Below are positions 56,184 through 64,000 of a DNA stretch of 64,000 bases, piece after piece. The translations under genes and the position numbers were made by a program. Position 1 is the first letter of the stretch. Each line of letters starts with the position of its first letter. The stretch comes from Holophagae bacterium (GTDB taxonomy: Bacteria; Acidobacteriota; Holophagae; Acanthopleuribacterales; Acanthopleuribacteraceae), in assembly GCA_030429565.1 (NCBI GenBank), contig JAUIFE010000016.1, positions 62,001-126,000 on the forward strand, written 5' to 3'. The notes beneath the pieces were generated by a model that searched no databases, was not told the origin of the DNA, and was given only the letters and a program-made list of their open reading frames with translations.

Positions 56184-57412
56184 AGGTAAAGGCAATCTTC
56201 GTCTTGGGCGAAAGCTGCCGATCGGCGGCGATGGCCATTCGCGCCAACCTGTTCCGCGCCTTCCTGACCGCACTGGGCATCATCATCGGCGTCGCGTCGG
56301 TGGTGACGGTGGTCTCCCTGATCCAAGGCTTCCGCCTGGCAATCGAACGCCAGTTCCAAGGTTTGGGCTCAAACAGTTTGACGGTCTCAGCCTACACACC
56401 GCCGATGGATGAGCTCAAAGGGTTGCGCGCCAAGTTATCCCAAGACGACGTGGCCGACCTGCGCGCGCAAATCGCCGGTGTCGAAGCAATCACGCCGACG
56501 TTGGAGAGCGTGCAGGAAACACGCTACCGCGGCCGCACCCACTCGACCTTTGTGCGCGGCACGACACCAGCCTATCTAGAGGTCAACGCGACCCAGGTCG
56601 ATGGCGGCCGTTTCTTGGTACCGCAGGATTTAAAGACGCGCAACAACGTGGCGGTGATCGGCGTTAAGTTGGCGGAAAAGCTTAACTTACCGGCCGATCC
56701 ACTGGGCACGCACTTCCAGATTGCGGGCGAGTGGTTCAAGATCGTCGGCGTCCTAGAGAAAAAAGGCGAAAGCTTTGGTTTCTCGATGGACGACTACGTG
56801 ATTATCCCCTACCCCAAGGCCACGATCCTCCAAAACGAGATGGGCGCACCGGACATTTCGGTGCAGATCAGCATTACCGACAATCTGGCGCTAACGCCGA
56901 TGAAACAACAAATCGCGAACCTGTTACGCCGCAACCACGGCCTCAAAGAGGGCGAACCGGACGATTTCCGCATCGAAACCCAAGAAGAAATAACGGCGAC
57001 CTTTGGTGAGTTGATGAACGGCATCACCTTGGTCATCGGCGGCGTGGTCGCCATTTCGCTACTGGTCGGCGGAATCGGGATTATGAACATCATGCTGGTG
57101 TCGGTGACGGAACGAACCCGCGAGATCGGCGTGCGCAAAGCCCTGGGCGCGAAACGCAACCACATCCTGCTGCAATTCCTAACCGAAGCCGTGCTGATCA
57201 GTTTTGTGGCCGGCGCGCTGGGCCTGTTGATCGGCATGGGCGTGAGCCAGGCGGTGGCAGGCGCGATCCCGCAGTTGGCATCGGCCTACACCCCACCGTG
57301 GGCGGCGGTACTCGCGTTTGGTTTTTCGGTGGGAACCGGCATCGTGTTCGGAATTTTACCCGCCATGAAGGCCGCCGCCCTAGACCCCATTGAAGCCCTG
57401 CAATACGAATAA
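56180..57412 (+). CDS. ABC transporter permease, MacB/FtsX type
   Basis: The protein has 410 residues. One membrane helix near the N-terminus (about 28-52, FLTALGIIIGVASVVTVVSLI) is followed by a large periplasmic domain (about 55-275, MacB periplasmic core type) and three C-terminal helices (about 280-305, 335-365 and 375-395) with the family's ERTREIGVRKALGA loop and the DPIEALQYE end. This is the complete four-helix topology. It works with the adaptor and ATPase encoded just before it. Only 30 bases separate it from the second NRPS gene, so co-transcription with that synthase is likely and supports export of its product. Confidence 0.93.
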   Translation: MKVKAIFVLGESCRSAAMAIRANLFRAFLTALGIIIGVASVVTVVSLIQGFRLAIERQFQGLGSNSLTVSAYTPPMDELKGLRAKLSQDDVADLRAQIAGVEAITPTLESVQETRYRGRTHSTFVRGTTPAYLEVNATQVDGGRFLVPQDLKTRNNVAVIGVKLAEKLNLPADPLGTHFQIAGEWFKIVGVLEKKGESFGFSMDDYVIIPYPKATILQNEMGAPDISVQISITDNLALTPMKQQIANLLRRNHGLKEGEPDDFRIETQEEITATFGELMNGITLVIGGVVAISLLVGGIGIMNIMLVSVTERTREIGVRKALGAKRNHILLQFLTEAVLISFVAGALGLLIGMGVSQAVAGAIPQLASAYTPPWAAVLAFGFSVGTGIVFGILPAMKAAALDPIEALQYE

Positions 57413-57442
57413 TTCGGCACGTCCCCCGCTACCGAGGTTTTC

Positions 57443-60400
57443 ATGAACACCCCGATTTCATTGTCCGCTCCCGAATCGATCGATCACTTTGAGACGTTGT
57501 TACATCGCGCCTACGAAAAACGGATGCCGGCGTTCGCCAAGCAACCCGCGCTCATTGCGGGCGATGAGCACTTGAGCCACGAGGTTTTTAACCAACGTGC
57601 CAACCGCTGGGCGCACTACCTGCACCAAGCGTACGGTGTCATAGCCGGTGAACGCATCGGTTTTTGGGTCGATGACTCGGCGGCCCCGATCATCGCAGCG
57701 GTCGCGATCCTCAAGGCCGGCGGCGTATTTGTGCCCCTCGATCCCGCGCAACCGCCCGCGCGTTTGCGCGACATTGCGGACCAGACCGGCTTGCGTCTGA
57801 CACTGGGCAACCGCGCCACCGCGCGCCCGGAACTGGATCGGCAACTCATCGCGATGGACGACAGCGCATTAATTACAACCATGCCGGATCACAACCCACA
57901 TGAAACACCGGTACGGCAAGCAAGCGACGCGGCTTACGTGTTATTCACCTCTGGATCAACCGGGACACCCAAAGGGGTGATTGTCCCCCACCGCGCGGTG
58001 TTGCGCCTGTTCCACGACCAGGATGAACCGCGCTTATGTGCAGCGAACCACTTACAAACCGCCTCGCTGATGTTCGACGTTTCGATTTGGGAGCAGTGGG
58101 CGGTGTTACTGGGTGGCGGTTGCTTGGTCCGACTCAATAAAGAGGATCTATCGGCCGCCGCCGTGGCCGCGGTGATTCGTCGTCACGATGTGACCCATGC
58201 ATTTTTTACCCCAGTCATGTTCAACGCACTCGTCGACGAACGACCCGATCTGTTCGCGCCGTTACAGCAAATCATCATCGGCGGCGAAGCGCTGTCCGCC
58301 CAGCACACGCTCCAGATCGCCCGCGCCCAGCCATACACCAAGGTTCTGAACGGATACGGCCCAACTGAATGTGCCATTTGGGCGACTTGTTATCGCATCG
58401 AGGCGGACCACGAATACAACCGCGTCCCCATCGGCAAAGCATGGTCACACACGCACACCTATGTATTGGACGCCGACCTCGAACCGGTCGCGCCCGGCGC
58501 AAACGGCGAACTGTACCTGGGCGGCGCGGGTTTGGCGGTGGGTTACCTGGCCGATCCCGCTCAAAGCGCCGAACGATTTGTGCCCAACCCGTTCGACGGC
58601 GGTCGCATGTACCGCACCGGCGATATCGTCAGCCTCGACGCCGACGGCAACATGACCTTTCTGCACCGCCGCGATTTCCAGGTCAAGGTACGCGGCTACC
58701 GCATCGAGCTAGGCGATATCGAACAGCAACTGCTTCAGCATGAGGCGGTTGGTCAAGCAGCCGTGGTGGTTCAGCCCCATCAAGGTCTCAACCGCTTGGT
58801 CGGCTTCTACGTCGCGGAAACGACCTTACGGGAAGCGGACCTCCAGGTCTTCTTACGGGATCGCCTGCCCGCCTACATGATTCCCGACACGCTGGTCCAA
58901 CTCAGCCACTTTCCCACCAACACCAACGGCAAGTTAGATCGCAAGCGTTTACCCCAAGTAAAGGTAACGGAAACCCAAGTCTTGGCACCGCTGCAAGGCG
59001 AGCGGGAGCTGCTGGTCGGGCAACTGTGGGAAGAACTGCTGGGCGACCGACCCGGTCGCAACCACCACTTCTTCCGCGCGGGCGGTCACTCAATGACGCT
59101 GATGCGTTTGATCAGTCGATTGGCCGATGCGGGCATGCATCTCGATTACGCCGGCGCCGCCCTACGTCCAGAGCTGCACCACATGGCGGCAGCCATGGTC
59201 CCCATGGCGGCGATCCCCGCCACCCCCGCACCGGCGCCCATCGAACCGCTCGACGCGGCGACACGCGCGCAACTGGCGGCGGAACTCAAGAGTTTGGGTT
59301 GGTTGGAAGAGGCCGACCCGGACCATGCCTGTGTCCGCGACGCACGCCGCCTGCACGCGCGGCAACGGGGTTTTGTGTTACACCCGATCCGATTCCCGGA
59401 CAGCTTGGCCTACTTCAACCGCCAGGTTTACCAGCTACGGGGCGCGGTTGACCCCGGTGCACTGCGCGCGGCGTTGCAAACGCTGGTCAACCGCCACGCC
59501 AACTTGCGTTCAACTTTTGCCTGGCAACAGGTCGACGAACCGCTTCAAGTGATTCACCCGGCCTTGCCGGCCACTTTGGACGTCGACGATTGGGGCGCAT
59601 CCCTGCCTGTGGCCCAACATATCAACCACATGCTGCAACAAAACCGCCAACCCTTCGACCTCGCCCGGGGGCCACTGGTCCGCTGGCACCTGGCGCGCCG
59701 CGCCGATGGAACGTCCCTACTTGCCATCACGTTTTTCCACGGTCTGCTGGACGGCGTCAGCCTCAACCAACTCTTAACGGAACTGTTCGCATTGTTGGCG
59801 GGTAACAACAACGACGCATCCACACCTGAACAAGGCGCCGTTTCGACCGTGTCGGACGCGGCGCCGGCCTACGTGCCACCGCTTGCAACCGTTGCCACCA
59901 CGCTGCCAATGGAACCCAGCGAGAACCCTAAGGTTGCGATTGGAACGGTGGTGTCGATCCCGATTGCCGGCGACAAACACCTTTTCGCCCGGTTAAAAGG
60001 CGCCGCCCGTGCGCAAGGTGTCACGGTCAACGCATTGATTCAAGCGGCATGGGCGTTGTTCCTGCACCGCAGCGGGCATCAAGAATACGTAAGTTTTGCC
60101 GCCACCCAAGCGGGCCGCGCCGCCGGTCAAATCGGCGGACAAGCAGCGGTTGATTTGATGATCCACTCGCTGCCGATGACGGTACGCTGCGATGGTGAAC
60201 GGGAACGCGACCAGCTCGTGCGCGACCTGCACGATCAACAACAAAACATGCTTGCCCACGGTGGCATGGCACGGGATCAAGATTTGGCCGGGATCCAATC
60301 GGCGGTGATTGTGCGCAACTACGGCAACCCGTGCAACAAGTTCCCACGGGTCGCGGCGGTCCATGCCTATGAACCGACCCACTTCCCGTTGGTCCTGGTC

Positions 60401-63400
60401 GGCGATTTGGACGATGCGCTGAAAATCAAAATCGACGTTTCACTGCGCTGGTACAGCCAGGCCGAGGGCGAAGCAATGGCCCAAACGTATGGCATGCTGC
60501 TCGACGCCGTCAGCGGCGCCGCCAACCACAAGCTCCGCCATTGTGCCGCGCGCCTGCGGCCCCTGCCCGCGCCGGTTGCCTTCGAAGAGCCGCGGTGCAT
60601 TCACCAGTGGTTTAGCGATGTGGCCCGCGAGCACGGTACGGCTACGGCGCTGACTTTCCAAGATCAACATCGAGATTACCGCACGGTTGAGGCACAGGCC
60701 AATCGCCTGGCGCACGCACTGATCGAGGCGGGAGTCCAACGCGGCGAGCGGCTCGCCTTGTGTTTTGAGCGCGGCTTCGACCAGGTCATTGCAACCTTGG
60801 CGATTCTCAAAGCCGGTGCAGCCTACGTCCCGCTCGATCCCAAATCGCCGCTGGAACGGCTTCAATTCATTGTCAAGGATACGGGCGTACGCCTGTTACT
60901 CACACGCGGCAACAACCAGCCGATGATCGATGACGCCGTCACCTTGTTCGATTTGGACGATTTCGAGGAAAACCGGTACCCAACCGAGGCGCCGGCGAAC
61001 CGCAACACGCCGGACGATATCGCTTACCTCATTTTCACCTCGGGTTCGACCGGCCAACCCAAAGGCGTACAGGTACGCCACCGCAACCTGACTCGCTTGA
61101 TGCGCGCTACCGAGCCTTGGTTCCAGTTTAATCACCACGATGTGTGGACCCTGTTCCACAGCTACGCATTTGATTTCTCGGTGTGGGAACTCTACGGCCC
61201 CTTGCTGTACGGCGGCCGACTGGTGATTGTCGATTACCTGACCAGCCGGAACCCGGAAGCATTCGCGCAATTGCTCAGCCGCGAAGGGGTGACGGTACTT
61301 AACCAAACCCCGTCGGCCTTCACGAATCTGGCCGCCGCCGAAATGCAAATGGAGGAACCCAACGGCAAACTGCGTTACCTGATTTTCGGTGGCGAAGCCC
61401 TCGACCCAACGACCCTTAAAGCGTGGTCGGACCATCGCGGCGAAGCCCAGCCCTACATTATAAATATGTACGGCATTACCGAAACCACGGTACATGTGAC
61501 CTATCGCGTCATCACCCAGGCTGATATGACGCAGCCTGGCATCAGCCCCATCGGCGAGCCCATTCCCGATTTGGGCATGCTGTTACTGGACGCGGCGCAA
61601 CGCGATGTGCCCGTGGGTACGGTCGGTGAAATTCACGTAGCCGGTGCCGGTTTGGCGGCGGGTTATTTAAACCGGCCCGAGCTAACGGCCGAACGGTTTC
61701 TGGAACAACCCATCGACGGCGTCTCCCGCCTGTACCGGACCGGCGACTTGGCGCGTTTGCTCCCCAACGGCGAGTGGCACTACGTGGGTCGCGCCGACAA
61801 CCAAGTGAAAATTCGCGGGTTTCGCATCGAGTTGGGCGAAATCGAAGTCGCCTTGGCGCGCCACGCGGCGGTGCGTGAAAAACGCGTAATCGCCGCCAAA
61901 CAAAGCAGCGGGCACACACGGCTCCTAGCTTACGTCACCCTGCAACCCGGTCAAACCCAAACGGAACCCAACGAGATCTTGGCAAGCGCCGCCGCATTCC
62001 TGCCCGACTACATGGTCCCGGCGCAGTGTTTTGTGCTGGACCATTTCCCGCTCAATGCCAACGGCAAAATCGATGTCGCCAAACTGCCGACGGAACACCC
62101 AACCCAGGAAACGGCTGTCGCCAACCCGCCTCAAACGGAAACGGAACGCCGTTTGGCGGACGTGTGGTGCGCGGTACTCGGCGTTAAACAGGTCTCGCGT
62201 GACGCGGGCTTCTTCGAAAGCGGCGGCGATTCCATCATGGCGTTGCAGGTGATTGCCCAAGCCCGCAAGCAAGACTTAAACCTAAAGTTAGGCGTACTTT
62301 TCCAGCAGCCGAGCTTGGCCGAACTGGCCGCACGTGTCGACGCCGAAACGGCGAACACGGCTGAGACGGCAGATGTCGCCGCCGAAAACGACGACCTATT
62401 GGCGGTGCCACAAGCGTTCGCGTTACTGGCGCCGGCAGACCGGGAACGCCTACCGGCCGACGTCGAAGACGCTTACCCCTTGGCCGCATTACAAGCGGGC
62501 ATGCTGTACCACAGCACGCGTTTCCCCACCTCGAACCTTTACCACAATTACACGACTTACCGCTTACAAGGCCCGTGTAACCCGCATCTTTGGCACTTGG
62601 CGGTGGAACGCTTGCTACAAAATCATGCGGTGCTGCGCAGCAGCTTCAACCTCGGTGATTACTCGCAACCCTTGCAGTTGGTGCATCGCGAGGTTCCTGT
62701 CCCCTTCACCTTTGTCGATTGGCAACACCTTGACGAAGCGACGCAAAACGTCAAGATCGCGGCCTTCCTGGAGACCGAGAAACACGAAAAATTTGTGTTC
62801 GAGCGAGCGCCGCTGATTCGTTTCGTGCTGCACCGTCTGCGCGACGATCTGATTCATATGACGGTCACCGAGCACCATGCCGTGCTTGACGGCTGGAGCG
62901 TGTACAGCTTGGTGAACGAACTGTTAGCCGACATCAACCAACGGCTGCGTGGGGCCGTGTTACCGCAACGCACATGGGCCACGCGTTTCAGCGCGTACGT
63001 CGCGGCGGAACACCGCATGGTGACCGACCCGGAGGCACGGGCCTTTTGGCAAGCCGCCACCGCCGACGCGCCGCGTTTCAGTTTCCCACAACGGGGCCAC
63101 GCGTCCGTCACGCCGGCCAACCAATTGGCCAAACGCCGCTTCGGCCGCGACCAAGTGCAACAGTTAAAGCAATTAGCGGCCGCCTGGGGCATGACCGTCA
63201 AACACTTGCTACTGGCGGTCCACGCCGTCGCGGTACGGATCGGAACAGGTCAACAAACGCTGTTGACCGGGATGGTCACCAACGGCCGCTGTGCCGGTGA
63301 AGACGGCGACAAGGTGTTGGGTGTGTTTCTCAACACCGTCCCGATGAAAATCACCGTCGCCACCCAGGGTTGGCGCGAACTGGCGGAGCAGATCCGTCGT

Positions 63401-64000
63401 CGCGAAGGTGAAATGTTGCCCTATCGCCGCTACCCACTGGCCTCAATGCACCAGGACAACGGCGGCCCCCTGTTTGAGATCGCCTTTAATTACACCCACT
63501 TCCATGTGTTAACCGGCGGGGGCGAACAGCTCAAACTGCAAGAACACGGTTTCTTTGACGAAACCAACTTCGCGCTTCTCGCCCAGTTCAACCTGGAAAC
63601 TGAAAACGAGGTTTTGGCGCTTGATCTCAACTACGATCCGAGTCGACTGGAAGCGCGGACGGCTGAACGCTGGGCCGACACCTGTGCGCGGGTTTTGACC
63701 CATCTCTTGGCGGCGCCCAACGAAACGGCCCTGCAAGCACAGCACTTAGACCCGGTCCAAACACGGGCACGCATCGCCGCCGTCAATCCCAACGCCGCCG
63801 CCAACCGCTCCGGCGCGGATCCAACCGCCGCGATTTCGGCACAGGCCGAGGCCGACCCGGACCGCAATGCGCTGGTGTTCGGCACGCAACAACGCAGCTA
63901 CGCTGAATTGGAAGCGAACAGCAACCGCATCGCCCACCACCTGTTGGCACTGGGCGTCCAGCCTGGCGACCTGGTGGCCGTCCATCTCCAGCGCGGTATC
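57443..64000 (+). CDS. NRPS, 3'-truncated: A-T-C-A-T-C-A(partial), initiating subunit, second residue Thr
   Basis: The frame stays open for 2,186 codons to the window end. ATG 57443 follows GAGG at 57434-57437. Domains: A (about 20-515) with TSGSTGTPKG and TNGKLD; T (S550 in GGHS); C (about 625-1040) whose site reads FHGLLDG, first histidine replaced, H766 and the aspartate kept; A (about 1055-1555) with TSGSTGQPKG; T (S1597 in GGDS); C (about 1660-2110) with HHAVLDG; then the first ~65 residues of a third A domain. Code 1 reads DVWFIGGIW, which I cannot assign. Code 2 reads DFWNIGMVH (Thr). Starting with A and no C or acyl-ligase domain indicates chain initiation with a free amino acid. It follows the export operon and is separate from the first NRPS locus. 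Confidence 0.93.
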   Translation, partial: MNTPISLSAPESIDHFETLLHRAYEKRMPAFAKQPALIAGDEHLSHEVFNQRANRWAHYLHQAYGVIAGERIGFWVDDSAAPIIAAVAILKAGGVFVPLDPAQPPARLRDIADQTGLRLTLGNRATARPELDRQLIAMDDSALITTMPDHNPHETPVRQASDAAYVLFTSGSTGTPKGVIVPHRAVLRLFHDQDEPRLCAANHLQTASLMFDVSIWEQWAVLLGGGCLVRLNKEDLSAAAVAAVIRRHDVTHAFFTPVMFNALVDERPDLFAPLQQIIIGGEALSAQHTLQIARAQPYTKVLNGYGPTECAIWATCYRIEADHEYNRVPIGKAWSHTHTYVLDADLEPVAPGANGELYLGGAGLAVGYLADPAQSAERFVPNPFDGGRMYRTGDIVSLDADGNMTFLHRRDFQVKVRGYRIELGDIEQQLLQHEAVGQAAVVVQPHQGLNRLVGFYVAETTLREADLQVFLRDRLPAYMIPDTLVQLSHFPTNTNGKLDRKRLPQVKVTETQVLAPLQGERELLVGQLWEELLGDRPGRNHHFFRAGGHSMTLMRLISRLADAGMHLDYAGAALRPELHHMAAAMVPMAAIPATPAPAPIEPLDAATRAQLAAELKSLGWLEEADPDHACVRDARRLHARQRGFVLHPIRFPDSLAYFNRQVYQLRGAVDPGALRAALQTLVNRHANLRSTFAWQQVDEPLQVIHPALPATLDVDDWGASLPVAQHINHMLQQNRQPFDLARGPLVRWHLARRADGTSLLAITFFHGLLDGVSLNQLLTELFALLAGNNNDASTPEQGAVSTVSDAAPAYVPPLATVATTLPMEPSENPKVAIGTVVSIPIAGDKHLFARLKGAARAQGVTVNALIQAAWALFLHRSGHQEYVSFAATQAGRAAGQIGGQAAVDLMIHSLPMTVRCDGERERDQLVRDLHDQQQNMLAHGGMARDQDLAGIQSAVIVRNYGNPCNKFPRVAAVHAYEPTHFPLVLVGDLDDALKIKIDVSLRWYSQAEGEAMAQTYGMLLDAVSGAANHKLRHCAARLRPLPAPVAFEEPRCIHQWFSDVAREHGTATALTFQDQHRDYRTVEAQANRLAHALIEAGVQRGERLALCFERGFDQVIATLAILKAGAAYVPLDPKSPLERLQFIVKDTGVRLLLTRGNNQPMIDDAVTLFDLDDFEENRYPTEAPANRNTPDDIAYLIFTSGSTGQPKGVQVRHRNLTRLMRATEPWFQFNHHDVWTLFHSYAFDFSVWELYGPLLYGGRLVIVDYLTSRNPEAFAQLLSREGVTVLNQTPSAFTNLAAAEMQMEEPNGKLRYLIFGGEALDPTTLKAWSDHRGEAQPYIINMYGITETTVHVTYRVITQADMTQPGISPIGEPIPDLGMLLLDAAQRDVPVGTVGEIHVAGAGLAAGYLNRPELTAERFLEQPIDGVSRLYRTGDLARLLPNGEWHYVGRADNQVKIRGFRIELGEIEVALARHAAVREKRVIAAKQSSGHTRLLAYVTLQPGQTQTEPNEILASAAAFLPDYMVPAQCFVLDHFPLNANGKIDVAKLPTEHPTQETAVANPPQTETERRLADVWCAVLGVKQVSRDAGFFESGGDSIMALQVIAQARKQDLNLKLGVLFQQPSLAELAARVDAETANTAETADVAAENDDLLAVPQAFALLAPADRERLPADVEDAYPLAALQAGMLYHSTRFPTSNLYHNYTTYRLQGPCNPHLWHLAVERLLQNHAVLRSSFNLGDYSQPLQLVHREVPVPFTFVDWQHLDEATQNVKIAAFLETEKHEKFVFERAPLIRFVLHRLRDDLIHMTVTEHHAVLDGWSVYSLVNELLADINQRLRGAVLPQRTWATRFSAYVAAEHRMVTDPEARAFWQAATADAPRFSFPQRGHASVTPANQLAKRRFGRDQVQQLKQLAAAWGMTVKHLLLAVHAVAVRIGTGQQTLLTGMVTNGRCAGEDGDKVLGVFLNTVPMKITVATQGWRELAEQIRRREGEMLPYRRYPLASMHQDNGGPLFEIAFNYTHFHVLTGGGEQLKLQEHGFFDETNFALLAQFNLETENEVLALDLNYDPSRLEARTAERWADTCARVLTHLLAAPNETALQAQHLDPVQTRARIAAVNPNAAANRSGADPTAAISAQAEADPDRNALVFGTQQRSYAELEANSNRIAHHLLALGVQPGDLVAVHLQRGI

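Overview
The window is one face of a large nonribosomal peptide synthetase (NRPS) region in a G+C-rich, Gram-negative-type bacterium. The envelope genes support this: a lipobox lipoprotein, a MacA-type periplasmic adaptor with its ABC ATPase and FtsX-like permease, and a Yip1-like membrane protein. Megasynthases of this size, a TubC-type docking domain and this transporter layout are common in Myxococcota and Acidobacteriota, but the taxonomic guess is weak. Every well-supported gene lies on the + strand.

Region 1 (1-42,092) is a single-direction run of seven megasynthase genes, and the first is cut by the window edge. In order they are: A(partial)-T-T-C-A-T-E-C-A-T-C-hydroxylase; C-like*-A-T-C-(A remnant)-T*; KS-AT-KR-ACP; C-A-T; C-A-T-T-C-A-T; docking-C-A-T-C-A-T; and C-A-T-C. 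I read the specificity codes by eye against the GrsA positions. They give Asp (first A consistent, second clear), Pro, an unassigned residue, one malonate extension with ketoreduction, Gly, Gly, Ser, Ser, a probably basic residue, and Thr. One Asp is followed by an epimerisation domain. The unusual parts are a SyrP/TauD-type Fe(II)/2-oxoglutarate hydroxylase fused to the end of the first protein, a C-like domain without the HHxxxDG histidines at the start of the next, a crippled C-A remnant-T module whose carrier serine is a proline, two tandem carrier pairs, and release apparently left to a terminal C domain because no thioesterase is visible.

Region 2 (about 42.1-57.4 kb) separates two NRPS loci. 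It starts with a serine-hydrolase (beta-lactamase family) lipoprotein. Then comes a visibly A/T-richer accessory stretch (about 44-52.7 kb) with a pair of paralogous secreted or membrane-anchored proteins, a tiny cysteine-rich secreted peptide, other small unknowns, a very A/T-rich membrane protein, and a family of 40-70 bp intergenic repeats sharing a GCCAGGACAC core. An MbtH-like gene follows (52,750-52,929), then a Yip1-like membrane protein and a MacA/ATPase/permease export operon.

Region 3 (57,443-64,000, running off the end) is a second NRPS. It starts directly with an adenylation domain, so it looks like an initiating subunit: A-T-C-A(Thr)-T-C-A(partial). The MbtH protein and transporter lie directly upstream of it and may serve one or both NRPS loci. 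No TE, phosphopantetheinyl transferase, regulator, tRNA, CRISPR array or intact insertion sequence was recognised.
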